From: Metellina segmentata
Lineage: Eukaryota > Arthropoda > Arachnida > Araneae > Tetragnathidae
Assembly (NCBI GenBank): GCA_947359465.1
Contig: OX375878.1
Span: 89,936,377 to 90,000,376 of the forward strand
Reading direction: 5' to 3'
DNA length: 64,000 nucleotides
Under the pieces are notes generated by a model. That model worked only from the letters and a program-made list of their open reading frames with translations. It was not told where the DNA came from and searched no databases. Shown piece by piece: positions 32,776 to 45,543 of the stretch (its first letter is position 1; each line of letters begins with the position of its first letter). The position numbers were made by a program, and so were the translations under genes.

Positions 32776-35640
32776 AATCCTGTCCAGACATAAAGGAACA
32801 CAAAATTTGATTTTATTCACATAGAACATGTAAAAAAGTAGCGTACGAAAGTAAACAGAGAAAAACCTTAGTTTAGTTGACCGTTAAAATTGAATACTTA
32901 GAAACAGCAACTAATGAAGATTTAATACAAAAACAAATCGTTAAAATAATTATATTTTAAGCATAAGAAAATCAAGCAATACCTTTCGTGAAGATAAGTA
33001 AACGATAAAATTACGACATTTTTTTTCAGGGTCGTTAAAATCCTCGAAATATAATTCCGTTAAAGGCTGTACTACAGATCACTCTTATTATTTTATCTTA
33101 AAACGCTATAATAAAAAATATCCTATAATTCTCAATTTAATTACTTTGTGGTACGTTTATTAAAATTTATATTTTTTACGTGTAATACAATATTGGATTG
33201 CTTTTAACATTTTTTTTTATTTCATCATTTTTGTACAGTCGAGCAAATAATTCCATTGAAATATAATTACACAAAATGTTTTAATTTTTCATGATTTTAT
33301 ACCCCTAAGGGATGAATTTTTCCTGTGAAATGACATGTCATAAAAAAATGAAACATTTTGTTAAAATTCTACTAAGTTGTCTCCTATGTAAGGAAAAATA
33401 ATAATATAATTAAAAAATTAATAGATGGTTGGATGAAACTTTGAACAATGGTGACATAACAGGTATAATTAAAATGAACATTCAAAATATAAATGAATTG
33501 GATCTGTTTGTTGTAAAATTCTTTAACGTTTATTAATTTTACTATGTATTGTATTTGGAGTCTATTTCTAATAGAATTATGTTGATGATCTTATTGAATA
33601 TACTTATACTATAATTTGGAAAGATAATTTTTTTAATGCTATACAGAAACAAATTAAATTCTTGTTGTCTTGAGTAATAAATTTATTTGGATGTCGGATT
33701 ATTCTTAAAAATGTTGAACCAATTAGAACACCCGAATAACACAATACTGGTCAAACACGAATTGGTTTTCCAAGTTCTTTTGTAATATCAGGAATTTAAA
33801 TATAGTAAAGGTATTCAATTTTTTAGGTTTTGATTTACAATATTGATCAGGTTTTAGATATGATCCCTTGTTCGAAATTGTATCAAACGATTGTGTTATC
33901 AAAGTAAGGAATGTACCACTAAAGTTGTTGACTACCAGTAAATATTTATAATAGAAGAGGTTTATAGGTTATAAAGCTACAAACCTAAACGCAGTGTATT
34001 GAAATTTTTTAATTTGTAAGTGAATTTTTAAAAACTGATCAAGAATATAGTAGGTTTTTGTGTTCTAAGTCTTGTATATATTTCGAAATGATTTTTGAAC
34101 TGCTACATTCACATGTTTGAATTTATAAGTTTTAGCAAAATCACACATGAGATAATTAAGGGGAGTACCTCATGCTCATTATTTTTCTGTTTAAATCCAA
34201 TATCATTGGAGACTTAAGAAATGTACATGTTTCCTAATACTATTAAACTACTGATGTTTGGCATCATACTGTTTTTTATAAAAGACCCATTCCCCTTCGC
34301 TGCAGAAATGAAACTATTCAACATTTTAACTTTTGATTCCGTTAAATGATTGTCCTACCCTCCCCTTCGGACGAAAGAATTAACAAATATGTAATTTGAT
34401 TTTATAAATTTGAAATTGAATCAATCTTCTTTTGACTTCTGTAAAATATACTTTTGAGTTGGGTCACTTTTCTTGCAAGGGTATTAAAAGCCTCGATAAC
34501 ATTTGGCAATAAATATTTCTTTAGGGTAAACAGCATCCAGATTTTATTAAATTGCCTTGGGATTGAATTTGCTATTCACCAACTAATTTCGTTGCAATAA
34601 AATTTGGTGCGAATTACAAACTAAAAATATTCTTGTGGAATCGTCTTATTTTTGTTCAAAGCACTTCATGTAATTTCACTTCAAAGAACGTTTTGATGCT
34701 AGAATACATATTTTGAATGATCCACTTTATGTAATAGAAAGGGTTTGGAACTATTGTCAGTGAACTAGGTCACAATGAGTGACATATCTCTACAAGAAAA
34801 ACGTCCCAAAATTGAAACTTCACTTTACTTATGGCAACAATGCATAACAAAATAAAGGTTTTTGATGCTTATGGCAGATGAAAATAATTTTTTTACGAAA
34901 TTTTGTTTTGAATAAAAAGCTTTCTGTAAGCAACTTAAACTGTATTGCAAAACTTCCACATTTGAAGTCTATGAAACTTTAATTGTTTTTATAATATTAG
35001 ATTCAAATTTCACAATATTTCAGGTTTATTCGTTTCAAAAATCAAATCAAATTATTAACAAATTTTATAATATACTCTAAAAAAGAATTGGATTGCATTG
35101 CTTGTTGATGAGTTTTATAAATAAATCTATTTTCAACATTTTCAAGAGGTTTAATATAAATAGATTTCTACTACAACATAATTAGTAATTCTAGTTTATA
35201 CTGATGGTATTGATATGGATGTTTGTAGTGGTTATGAATTTATTTTAAGTCCTTAGTATCAGTATAATATATCATGTATAGCGAGTTATGACTATACAGC
35301 GACTTGACTCTTTTTTCTAGTTTAGATGACATATGGTAGTTAACACAGATGTCCTATTAAAGCTCAAATTACGAACAGTACCAAGTTATTGGAATGTACA
35401 GTACGGTCGCAACATAATTTTACCTACATTTCTTTTAATGTACAGTTTGGGTTAACGGTATAAAATAGTTTACTAAAGGAAGCAATATGGCTTATGCACA
35501 TCAAGGGGATCAATTTAACGAAAATTAAAAAAGAAATTATTGTTGACTATGAATGTGCTTAGCATCTTACAAGGTTTCAATTCAGTCAAACAAGCAGTTT
35601 CAAAAACTGAGAAATATAACAATTCGGGGGATTGGTAAAA
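32776..35640. other. Long AT-rich stretch, nothing assignable
   Basis: Almost 2.9 kb with no open frame above about 60 codons, no terminal repeats and no recognised family on either strand. Confidence 0.5.
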
Positions 35641-36140
35641 TCGTGATTGGCACGAACGTAATACACACCCTTAGTAGCATTACTTATAAGAATAGACTCT
35701 TTAATTTCAATAGTTATAGATAAATCGTTCAACTTCAATAGTTATAGATAAATCGTTCAACTTGAATAGTTTTATTAAGCTAATTTAAAAAAAAACTGAG
35801 ATTTAATTAATCTTGGAGCTAACTAAGTAAACATGTGATTAAGAGGATGAACTCACCAACAGAGCACAGACCCTTAGTTGCTCTACTGATAAAAAAAGAC
35901 TCGTTCAATTTCAATAGTTATTAGATTTATAGATCAAGTTTCAGTATATTAAACTCATATTAAAAAATTAAAGAAATTTAGATTAATTACTATTGGGGGG
36001 GGGTGGAAGCCGGTAAAAATATCATTGGTTGGGTGAAATCAGCCAAATAACACCCCTGGTAGAACTACTGATAAAAAATACTCTTTCAATGTAAATAGCT
36101 ATAGATTACGTGTTCAGTTTCAAAAGTTATAAAGTATATT
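35640..36140 (+). repeat. Three degenerate ~200-bp units with a nested 31-bp repeat
   Basis: Units start with an AC-CCCTTAGTAG-like anchor near 35669, 35868 and 36051, followed by ACT-AT-A-AA-ACTCTTTCAAT-TCAATAGTTATAGAT. Within the first, TTCAATAGTTATAGATAAAT with CGTTCAAC repeats two to three times at 31 bp. Confidence 0.65.
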
Positions 36141-37195
36141 TCAAAGAATTCTCGCATTGTGATACACTTCGATCTTTTTGAAGACTTTCTGAAGGCCATG
36201 ATTTACCTCTTAGTATATCGATTATATTTCTACGTGAATTTCTTTTATACTTCCAACAACCATCTCAATTCAATTCCAAGGAAAGAATTGTTATATGTTT
36301 CATTCAATAAGATATTGTCCTCGGATCCTATCTCGATTGATCCCTTGGTCATCACCAAGAACCCGTTGTGTGAGTACAACGTAATTTCAACTCCTGACTA
36401 CAGAAGAAAAAGGCTTTCAAACACAAGTTCCTTGGTACCTTCAAGGGGAACAATAAAAGGAACTACAGAAAACCAGAGCAATGGAGTGTTAACTAAATAT
36501 ATGTAGCGTGAAGTACATTCACAAATAAATGTAATAACTGATATCCGACGCAATTTTGTTTATTTGCACGTACATTTCTTTTACTCCTTGTAGGATAGTT
36601 TAAGCATGCACGTTCCATACCATGTTAAAATTCTTAGCGCGTGGTGTAAGTTTGCGGAGGTGGTCCAGACCGAGTCATTCTTTTCATCCAGTAGTTTGAA
36701 GTACAGAGAAGGGAAAATCGCAGGTGTCTGGGGTGTGTGAATAATAGACAGAAGGGTGCAGGAAATGGCCTGGAGGCTGCCGAGAAGGGGAAGGCGCAAG
36801 TTGATTACTCCTGTATTTTTTCTTGTTCGCCATTCCCTTGCCCCCTGTCGTCCGTTTAGTTGCTGCGTTGGCTTGTTCAGGAAATGATGGTTTTCCAAGG
36901 AAGTTTTGGATCGCTCTCTCTCTAAAAATACATTCTTTGAAGAATGGATTTGCTTGCGCTGGCAGAGCGTGCTCACTTCTGGTTTTCTATTCCGAAATGG
37001 ATAACGTGTTTTTTTTTTATTTCTTTTCCGATGAACTTTATTGTGTTGACTTCGGTACCGGGTGGCTTTGTTGCATTGCGAGGTGACACGGAATACCCTT
37101 TTAGAGGTTAAAATGAAACTCGATGAATGCTGCAGCTGTATTTTGAGTTCATAACAATGGAATATTTTGTGCTACAGATGGCGCGACATAAATAA
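36141..37195. other. Unassigned stretch with a SINE scrap and a GC-richer block
   Basis: About 36310-36400 resembles SINE core (GATTGATCCCTTGGTCATCA, then CCCGTTGTGTGAGTACAACG), which explains part of the 115-codon + frame there. 36.6-37.09 kb is GC-richer and open on both strands (131 codons minus, 87 plus) with no recognised motif. Confidence 0.35.

Positions 37196-37198
<3 letters not shown>

Positions 37199-37262
<64 letters not shown>
37199..37262. repeat. (TA)n microsatellite
   Basis: About 30 uninterrupted TA units. A second shorter AT tract lies at about 37503-37536, directly before a SINE. Confidence 0.95.
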
Positions 37263-37265
<3 letters not shown>

Positions 37266-37504
37266 CCATATATATGTATTATAAACATTTTTAAGAAAGT
37301 TAGATACAACACAATTTTAAGAAATACATATAGAAATATAACACATTGTCAGAGGGTTGCGCTAAAGCTGTAACTATTTAACTTTCGTTTTCTGGTTGAA
37401 TACCCATGCTTTTTATTTTGATCTTTTATTAATTTACGTATTTGAATTATATAAATATAAATATCTATTTATATCTATATATCTATATCTATATATCTCT
37501 CTCT

Positions 37505-37536
<32 letters not shown>

Positions 37537-37811
37537 GCCGACCAACCGGTATAGTGGTTAAGGTGTTAGCCTCTAGATCGGAAGGTCCCCGGTTCGAATT
37601 CGGGCTCGGGCATGGATGTTCTTTAAGCGTATACCAGCTCAGTTGTTGCTTCGTCATCTGAACATGGTTCAAAATTACGAAGTAATTGTTAGGGGCAATG
37701 ATGGCCCTCCCACTGGGTGCTCCTTCACAAGTGGCCATCACTTCCGGCCTTGTAGTGGCCAATGACTTCGGTCAAATGTGCCCGCCATTAGAAAAAAATA
37801 AAAAATAAAAT
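37537..37811 (+). mobile_element. tRNA-headed SINE, poly-A tail type, in an AT tract
   Basis: Same structure as the 29.86-kb copy: A box TATAGTGGTTAAGG, B box GGTTCGAATTC (one change), the GGCAATGATGGCCCTCCCAC 3' part and an A-rich tail. (TA)n flanks both sides, so any target duplication is undefinable. The 95-codon minus-strand open frame is SINE plus microsatellite. Confidence 0.9.
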
Positions 37812-37824
37812 ATATATATATATA

Positions 37825-38932
37825 GTCAGTATCGGTTATATGATCAGATCAGCGGGCCAGAAAAATCAGACTATATAAGCGGCGGGGTGACCATATATGC
37901 GGAACAATATTACACTATGTAATTATGGCAGGATTGCATTCACCTATCAGAATATAGTGCTCATAAAGAAATAATTAAGCTTTTAAGAACATTTAAAAAA
38001 TTAATTTGCGAAGTAAAAACTACAGTAAGAAATATGCAATATTTTTTTCGTGAAATGTATTTGCTTATCTTATCAATCTAAGTACAGTACGCATACGTAC
38101 TTGCATCCATATTGAATGTTTTTATATCTACTATTATAAAAGGAAGTGTTTGTTTTCTGTTTTTCGTTATCACAGTCCTGACGAATCTACGGCACTTACA
38201 ATAATGGGATTTGGCACACAGATAATACAAATTCTTTACAGTTTTGGGGTTAGGGCGAGTTTTGAAATTCAATCAAGAACATTTTAAAATGAATTTAATG
38301 GAATTTAATTATCATTGTTTTCTTTGGAATGACGACAGCATAAAAGATCGCAGATTCTATATTTAATTTTTTATTTTCCGTTTTTATTTTGCGCAGAAGA
38401 ACAATTTGTCGACAGTCTAAAAATAAAAAAAATAAAAAAATTTTAACATAAATGAACGTGTTTTTTAAACGTATGTGCCAAATGAAACAAAATTTTCCTT
38501 TACTATTTCGTCTCAATTTCAACGTACTTTGAAACAGGGAGAGATATTTTCAATCAATAAACATATATATGTACCCTGTTGTGGATGAGGAGGTAGAGAA
38601 TTGAAGGGGGTGGGTAAGAATTAAAGGGGGGAAGTAAAGGCGTAAATTCAGGTCCTCTCCGGGGTCCCAGATACTTTTTATTTCTGGTCATACCCTGTGT
38701 TGCTCCCCGCCTCAAAAAATGCTACAACAATTTCAATTTTTCCAAAAAAAAAACACGATAATCTCATTAAAAAGATGAAAAACCGACCATAAAACCGATT
38801 ACCAGGAATATAAAATGACTTTATAAGCGGTGTGCCTTAACACATGCTCAATTTAAGTTAGACGGGACTTTAGAAAACTGACCATATAAGCAGGGTGACC
38901 TTTTAAGAGGGTGACTACATAGCCGGTACTGA

Positions 38933-38937
<5 letters not shown>
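37825..38937. mobile_element. TIR element, probably pogo/Tigger-like, between (TA)n tracts
   Basis: The left end GTCAGTATCGGTTATATGAT and the complement of the right end GTCAGTACCGGCTATGTAGT match over about 20 bp. Both are followed by GTGACC-ATATA-GCGG-type sequence in inverted order. TA-rich tracts lie directly outside. A Helitron-like piece sits inside at 38127-38330. No transposase was found. The CAGT-C-GTTATA end and TA context suggest pogo/Tigger, but this is inference. Confidence 0.65.
38127..38330 (+). mobile_element. Second copy of the Helitron-like 5' end
   Basis: TCTACTATTATAAAAGGAAG, then CACTTACAATAATGGGATTT and GGCACACAG, collinear with 7876-8060 at roughly 75-80% by eye. It is preceded by A, consistent with insertion between A and T. 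Confidence 0.6.
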
Positions 38938-38972
<35 letters not shown>

Positions 38973-40600
38973 TATATAGTTCAATTGTGGCATTATATTG
39001 AATCATTTTTCATAATAGTTAATTATGGAAAGCGCAGTACACTCCAAACGTGGCGAAACTTGGGTTTACAATATTTTATTTCGCTATCTTTGTCTTTTTC
39101 AAGAGGAGTCGGAAGTTATTTATAAGGAGCCTTTCAACCTACCCTATATTTATCAGAAAGGTCTCCTGAAAAGTTGTGGACTAGGTACGGTGGTGGTATT
39201 TAACGCCGCCGTCGTACTTTAACAGCAGAATAAAAAGACATTGGAACACATCATATTCTATACTGACGAGAATTATTTCAGGAAAAAAAAAGGGACTGCG
39301 TTATATGATTCACAATAAATTGTTAATGTTTTTGTCTGCCAATAGTCCGGACACATCTACCAAGATATCAGATGTAATGTAATTGTTGTATTCATTTGAT
39401 GACCAATAGTATCCCTTGACGGAAAGCGATCTCAAAATCACTCAAGTCAAAACAAGCCTTACGAACTTTTATGGTCTTTCTCATAAGAGACTTTCCGTTA
39501 TGGCGTTGAGAATGGCACTAGATATACCCTAAGCACACGATAGCAAGACGTACTTCAGAATTTAAGTACTCCGCTTTACCAGTGTTTCTGTCATTATACC
39601 TCGGATAATTCGGATCAGTAGGATTAACGTTTGATGCTCATGACACCTTAAACATCAGTATCAAATCATCTCTCGCGAATGGCAGCAGGAATAAACCGCT
39701 GCATCAGTTGTTTCCAGACTTAATTGTTGATCAATAGCTTGGGTACTGAATCCAGACGTAATAGACCGAGGCATTGTTCCACTCACCAAGACAGGAAGAG
39801 TTGAATGCTGTCTCAGCAATATATGGTGGAGCTGTAACCAATTCACAATAACCGGTTTGGTTTGGCATTAAAATCTGAAGCTTCACGTAAACTGGTGAAT
39901 GTACGAAACTTAAAGCAGTGTGGTTAATACTAGGCTATCTTAAGGGTATAGTAGGACTTGGGAATAACTTTTTTTCGAGTGCTTAATCAATCAAAACGCG
40001 TTTAAACTTTATAAGTTCACCACAACTTCAATGCAATAAGTTAATTAATTTAATTCAAAGTAAAACTATTTTAGATGTCAATAAAACTTTGAATAATCCC
40101 CTTAGAAACGCGGTGTTTAAGTACAAAATTCACGAGTTAAATCTCGTTCTTGAAATCCTCTCTCCATAAATTCCTTAAACAGAAAGTGAATGACTTATGC
40201 TGGAGGAGCAGTGATGTTTTCCTTCTTCTAACAGTTACTTTGAAGTTTCAAGGAGCAAAGCAGAGTTCCTCAGTTAGAGTCCTACTTTTAAAGCAAGATC
40301 CAAACAATTTTCACATGTTATTCAATACAATACAACTTTATTGCATGAACTATTAGCTCCCGTATCACGGTGCCTGCAATATAATCTAAAAGCAATGGCC
40401 ATCAAATGAAACCTAGAAAAGACCCAATAACAATTGACTGGAAGATACACAATCTTGTCAAACGTTCTTTATTTTTTTTTTGGCACAAAAATGAGATATG
40501 TTAATTTCAAAAAACAAAACACATCCCAGAACCCACAAGACTAAACCCGTACATGTAGATTTTAGCACCAATGTGACTCAATCTGGTCCTTATAGTAAAA
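38938..40600. other. Unassigned stretch after a (TA)n tract
   Basis: (TA)n at 38936-38968, then mixed sequence. The minus-strand frame at 39661-39846 and the plus frame at 39025-39222 have no motif that I recognise. Confidence 0.35.
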
Positions 40601-40807
40601 AGTGGTAACTTGCCGATGGACTCTTTGTTATAGACGAGGTTTCTCGTGGAGACAAAGATTCCATATTACTCGAAGAGGAATGAATATCAAAGTAGGAAGA
40701 ACAAATTGTCCCTTTCGCAGAACTGGAGACAGATTGGAACAATATTTTGCACTAGAGGGTGGTCACTACAGGGCAGTTTGTATCAGATAAACCAGCACGA
40801 GGGTTAA
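40600..40807 (+). repeat. Dispersed repeat ending GAGGGTTAA, copy 1
   Basis: Contains AGACGAGGTTTCTCGT, a degraded form of the palindrome family. A block follows (AAAGTAGGAAGAACAAATTG, CAGAACTGGAGACAG, TTGGAAC, GTGGTCACTACAGGGCAGTTT) that recurs at 51441-51545. It ends at GAGGGTTAA (40799-40807). Confidence 0.6.
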
Positions 40808-43000
40808 AAACAATTAGCAAATGTCATTGTTGATACGTACTTATTTAAAACTTTTGCATGCCTTGACATAGCACAGCAGACCTTTGTACTACACTATATA
40901 ATGATCAAGGAAACACTACCCACATATAAACAATTCCCAAAGACTAAGGTCGGAGGCAAAGGGAAACAAGAACACTAATTCAAGGAGTCAAGGAGGAGCT
41001 TCGAAAGAAGAAGAGCGCTGTCTTCACTTTTCTTGCGTGGATCGTGAGAAACTATCAGGTGGGGAGCTGACGTTTCAAGAATCCGCCTCCCAGCAACCTA
41101 TTCAATCCGTGCAGAGGTCCCTCTGTTTTATGAATGGCCACAAGTTTGGAAATATCAGTGTTCGGAATCTAGTGTCTAGGGTTGTGAGTGATGGTACTGA
41201 AGAATAACAGTCGAAAAATAGCCCTTGATATTATGCAAGTGGTAGGGGCCTTATACTGGAAGTACACGTTTCTGATCTTGTATATTTTGAAGATTATATT
41301 CAGTGTAAGGATAATTGCGAAAATATTTTCTCCATATATCTTTCACTAGATAATTTCAACGCAGAAGAAATATTTGGCGAAAGGTTGGTCCAGATTTCAA
41401 AAAGTATTTTCAATATGAACCCTTTGAAGGATTCATACGATTATATGCAACCTGGTTTTATATCAATATGACTTCTAGTCGGTTGACCTCCGTGACCGAC
41501 AGAATCTTTCCCAAGATTCTTTCAAGTAATTTATTGTATTACTCAGTGTGTGAGGTGAGATAAAAGCAATAGTGTACTATCATTGCTTACTTATACATAC
41601 TACACTTTGAAAAGCGCATTTAATGTAAGAATATTTTTTTAAATAATTTTTTTCATATTTCTATAGATAACTATTAATGCAGAAAAACTTTAAGCGAAAA
41701 GCAATTACATATTTCAAGAAGTATTTTTATTTGAACCTTCTGAGGACATTTCCGACCTGCAAAGGGGTATATCTGATTGTACAAAATATTTACATTTGGA
41801 TTTTGTCAGTTGATTATAATGATAGAGGATGATTTTTGTCAACCTAAAAACATATATAACCTTTATTAATCATTTTTAGTAACTGATAAAGTTTGACTTA
41901 AGTAGAAATATGACTACCGAAAAGAAGTCACTTTGGACATTGAACAATAGAAACATTTTAACATATACGATTTTATTTCACACAAGTTCATAGAGGTTTT
42001 GGTATCGAGCAAAATTTTGAAAGTATGTTCTTCACGTATATTCAAAGGAGAAACAGTAGTACCCCAGAAGTTGCCATGGTTACCATACACGCTTTGGTTG
42101 CTGGAAAGGTGTAAATACTTCTGGTTTTGTGTGCTTTTAGAGTGCTTTTACAGTGAAAGCATGGTTAAAAAATATTTTCCCCTTAGATATTTTTAAAACA
42201 TAAGTTATTTATTACAACAATGGTAACCATACCGTACGCTTTTAATATTAAACGTGATGCGAGTTCCTTGAGAAAAAATATTTTCGAATTTGCTTCCAAT
42301 TTAGTTTTTAGAGCCTTTATGATAGATTTCTCAAGTATATCAAATAAAAATATCATAGTTAAACAATTGTTGTGGAAAGTATCCATAATACTATACGTCT
42401 CATGAGAACATATTGCGATGTGAATACCCTTTACGTACCTTTATCTTTATTTTAAAAAGTTCACAAGAGAAGAACCTGATCACAGTTTTCAAAATACTTC
42501 TCAAGCTATTCCAATTATAAAAGTTTCAATCTTTTAAGAAAGTGCATTTATTTTCAATTCTGAAAATTACACACCGTTGTTTATTGAAAATGGACCACCA
42601 AGAAAGTGTTATTGGATTGTCCGAAAAACTCGCTCACAGGTAGTTATTACGCAACATGATTATAGAGGGCCTCAGCTGATAATGAAATTAGGATGCGTGT
42701 GAGCACTACAATGAAAAATGCATCATCAAGTCAATACCAAACACAAAGTCGGTGAATTCGATAGGTACTGATCTAAATGTATGCAGGTCTACCTCTTCGC
42801 AAAACGGTATTATGAATAGTTGGACAAGTTTAAGAAGACTTGGAGACAGTGAACAAAATATGATTCTACAGAAAGGGATTGGAGGCACTTAATCCTTTTT
42901 CGAGGACTGAATAACCACATATTTTTGTAGGAATATCCTAGGGTTGTTAGCATTTCCTAGAGTATATACTTATCAAACTAGTTACCACTGTCCCAGCGTA
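40808..43000. other. Unassigned stretch with a diverged ~318-bp duplication
   Basis: TTTCAAAAAGTATTTTCAAT then ATGAACCCTTTGA (about 41395) is echoed by TTTCAAGAAGTATTTTTATT then TGAACCTTCTGA (about 41713). The preceding CATATTTCTATAGATAA-type sequence is also shared. No gene recognised. Confidence 0.4.
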
Positions 43001-43004
43001 AGCC

Positions 43005-43245
43005 ATTCGGTGTATCGCGACGTAATTTTAAACCACGGTTAGATGACGAGACAACATCTGAGCTGGCACTCCACTGTCTAAACTTCACACCAACCCAACG
43101 TGAGGACTTTCGGCCGCGACAAATTTAAGGTGTACCAGCCGCCTCTACACCATACGCTTCCACACATACATGCCCTGACCCGGATACGGACCAGGAACAT
43201 TCCGATCTAGAGTCTAACACCTTAACCACTATACTGGTTGGTTGG
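43005..43245 (-). mobile_element. SINE, minus orientation, tail missing
   Basis: Contains the core TTTTAAACCACGGTTAGATG, CAACCCAACGTGAGGACTTT and the complementary tRNA head (CTAACACCTTAACCACTATA). The TTAACGTCGTACTAGAGC tail part is absent, so the 3' end is truncated. The B box is mutated (GATACGGACCAGG). Confidence 0.8.
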
Positions 43246-43310
43246 GTATCTCCTAGAATATATTTTATTAATGATAATAATTTTTTTCATCAGCATTTTT
43301 CTTTATTTAA

Positions 43311-43900
43311 GGGCACCGGGAAGTCATCAAGGGCCAGAAATCATGAAAATGTGACCAATATTCGAATGCATATCAAATTTAAGCTATTATAAGTAGCAAT
43401 ATAAATTTTTGTACACATGTTTGTAGCGCATTTTAAAACTAATTCAAGCTAAAAATAAAAAATTTTAAAGTAAAAATATTTTGTAGAGAGCATTTATATA
43501 GAGCTCGGTGAAAAAAAATTCAATGCAGTGAGTTCACTTTGGGTGCGCTCTGTAAAAAACTTTAATATATATTGAGTAGCAACTTTTTTCCCTATGACTA
43601 GAAATGTTTTTTGAATTCATTAAAATATTTTTTGTTGGAAATAACCAGGAAAAAATATATTTTTCGACACAATTTAAATCAGCTTATGAAAATTTTGTGA
43701 TTTTATACCTAGTAATCACTCATTAAAAAAATTATGTTCATATTTCCTCAATAGTTTATATTTTAACATAATTGTCTAATAGAAATACATGTGTATGCAA
43801 AATTTCTGACTGACAGCTTTAATAGTTTTTTCACAAAGCTATTAAATGCAATCGAAATCAAAAATTCAATTTTTTGAAGAATTGTGACTTTTCAGTGCCT
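43311..43900. mobile_element. TTAA-flanked MITE, 590 bp
   Basis: TTAA lies at 43307-43310 and 43901-43904. The left end is GGGCACCGGGAAGTCA and the complement of the right end is AGGCACTGAAAAGTCA. The interior is AT-rich and noncoding. The TTAA target and short TIRs point to piggyBac-type mobilisation. Confidence 0.65.
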
Positions 43901-44204
43901 TTAACCCTGTAAGGGGTTCAAACGCCTGTTTCTGTTCTGCAATTTGACATCTTCCCTGCCTGGGTTCCAACCACTTTGGATCTTATTCACTAATATAATC
44001 TTAACTATAATTTTTTTAACCAATGAATGTGGCTACTATAACATCATGAGTGTTTTAAAGTCAGTGTTACACTTCCAGAAATATCGTAATCTCCGAAGTG
44101 TCTGAAAATTAGGTCATTACCAGTAGCCCATTGTTTTGCTCCAGTGCGATCGGTAATTCAACTTCCTACCTACCTCGTGAAGCTCAGAGGATTAGAAAGC
44201 TATA

Positions 44205-45065
44205 CATGGGGATTCTTAAGTAAGTATACAATTTCAACGCACTATAAAACAGTGCCAATGTAAGATATTTTATGTTACCTGTAAGAGCAGTGTTGGTGAA
44301 TGTTTCAAGTTCTTAGAAACAGTCGCAGATGTTGTATGTGTGCACTCATAGTCACACTACACACATCGAACCGGTAACCCATTTCCGCCCAAACGCGTGT
44401 TATGGTATCTGAAGCAAGTGCATTGATAGTGGTTGCGATACGCTGTTTCAACTCCGCTAGGTCAACAGGGAGAGGAGGGTTAAATACGTTATCCTTTATA
44501 TATCCCCAAAGAAAAAAGTCACATGGGATTTAATCAAGGCATCTGGATAGCCATTGGGTTAGTGGCATGCTGTAATCGGTGCTTCGTTCAATCCATTGGT
44601 GAAGAAGTTGTTAATAGAGGTAATTTCAGATGAACTGAACAGTGTGGTGGTGCACCATCCAATTGGAAAATAAAGTTTTTTACGACATCTGCTGATACAC
44701 ACTAGGTCAACAGGCTTTGAAACTTTGCACAAACAGCCCGTAGTTTAAAAATTTTTAAACCAATCGTAAATTACTTTTCTGGTTGGCGTTTTTTTTTCAA
44801 ATCGTGACCTAAAATACCGTTGCACAACGGTGACCGATTCCATTTTGCTCAATTCAAGAACACAAAACGCCTTCTCCACTGCAGACACCCATTTCACTGA
44901 CTAGTCACGTGACACGCTCACTATCGCCTATATCACTTCTCTCTGGAGGGGGACACAAACTTTATGAGTACAACTACCTAATAGTTTGCATTTGGGGTAC
45001 TGTATCTTAAACTGTTCCTGTTTTACAGCATCAGGAAACTGTATACGTACTTATGAATAACCCTG
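44205..45065 (-). mobile_element. mariner-like deletion derivative with TA target
   Basis: TA lies at 44203-44204 and 45066-45067. The left TIR CATGGGGATTCTTAAGTAAG and the complement of the right, CAGGGTTATTCATAAGTACG, run on into GTATACA-TTTC, giving TIRs of about 30 bp. Total 861 bp, with the transposase C-terminal half on the minus strand. TAGTCACGTGAC lies at about 44905. Confidence 0.8.
44320..44680 (-). pseudogene. mariner-like transposase C-terminal half
   Basis: The minus strand reads FQLDGAPPHCSVHLKLPL, the second Asp motif. Frame slips follow, then IPCDFFLWGYIKDNVFNPPL and DLAELKQRIATTINALASD, ending TRVWAEMGYRFDVCSV. The DGAPPH, CDFFLWG, RI and VW-E-YR-DVC landmarks are those of a mariner-like transposase group common in arthropods. 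The third catalytic motif (SPDLTPCDFF) is damaged just before IPCDFF. At least one frameshift and one stop are present. The N-terminal HTH domain and first Asp are deleted. Confidence 0.8.
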
Positions 45066-45166
45066 TATATTTCATGTGACGGGAATCATAGACACTTAAT
45101 AGGTGAGAAAGAAACTTTTTATTGAATATGTAGCTGTATTAAATAGTATCAAAAACATTCCAGATT

Positions 45167-45470
45167 GGTAATGGTAATGGTAATTTTAGTTAACGTCGTA
45201 CTAGAGCAACACAACGGGCTATTGACGACGGTCCGGGATCAGTCCCTTAAGGGAAATATCCGAGGACAACACTACGTAATTTTGAACCACGGTCAGATGA
45301 CGAAGCAACACCTGAGCTGGCACCCCACTCCCCAAACTTCCACGCCAACCCAACGTGAGGACTTTCGGCCACGACAGATTTAAGGTGCACCAGCCGCCTC
45401 TACACCATACGTTTACAAACATCCATTCCCGGACCCGGATTCGAACCAGGAACCTTCCGATCTAGATGCT
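45167..45470 (-). mobile_element. SINE (TACCAT-tail type), head-truncated, with target duplication
   Basis: Minus-strand copy with tail GGTAATGGTAATGGTAATTT at the left and the B box complement GGATTCGAACC at the right, stopping at GATCTAGATGCT before the A box. ACATTCCAGATTG is duplicated at 45155-45167 and 45471-45483, with one shared base at the left junction. Very similar to the 29.08-kb copy by eye, so relatively young. Confidence 0.88.
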
Positions 45471-45543
45471 ACATTCCAGATTGATTCCGATGGTTTGTGT
45501 CGGAAAGCAAACGAAACTTGCATGTGGTTATATCGACAAGATA

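Noticed and set aside
36159..36506. 115-codon plus-strand frame
   Set aside because: Its second half overlaps a diverged SINE fragment, and the remainder lacks any motif.
36581..36976. 131-codon minus-strand frame
   Set aside because: No family resemblance; the opposite strand is open too. GC-richer composition alone explains its length.
37475..37762. 95-codon minus-strand frame starting MATTRPEVMATCEG
   Set aside because: Lies inside the SINE and adjoining AT tract. The same peptide start appears at 29894-30085 in another SINE copy.
45165..45383. 72-codon plus frame and 67-codon minus frame
   Set aside because: Both are SINE sequence; the similar frame at 18679-19032 is also mostly SINE.
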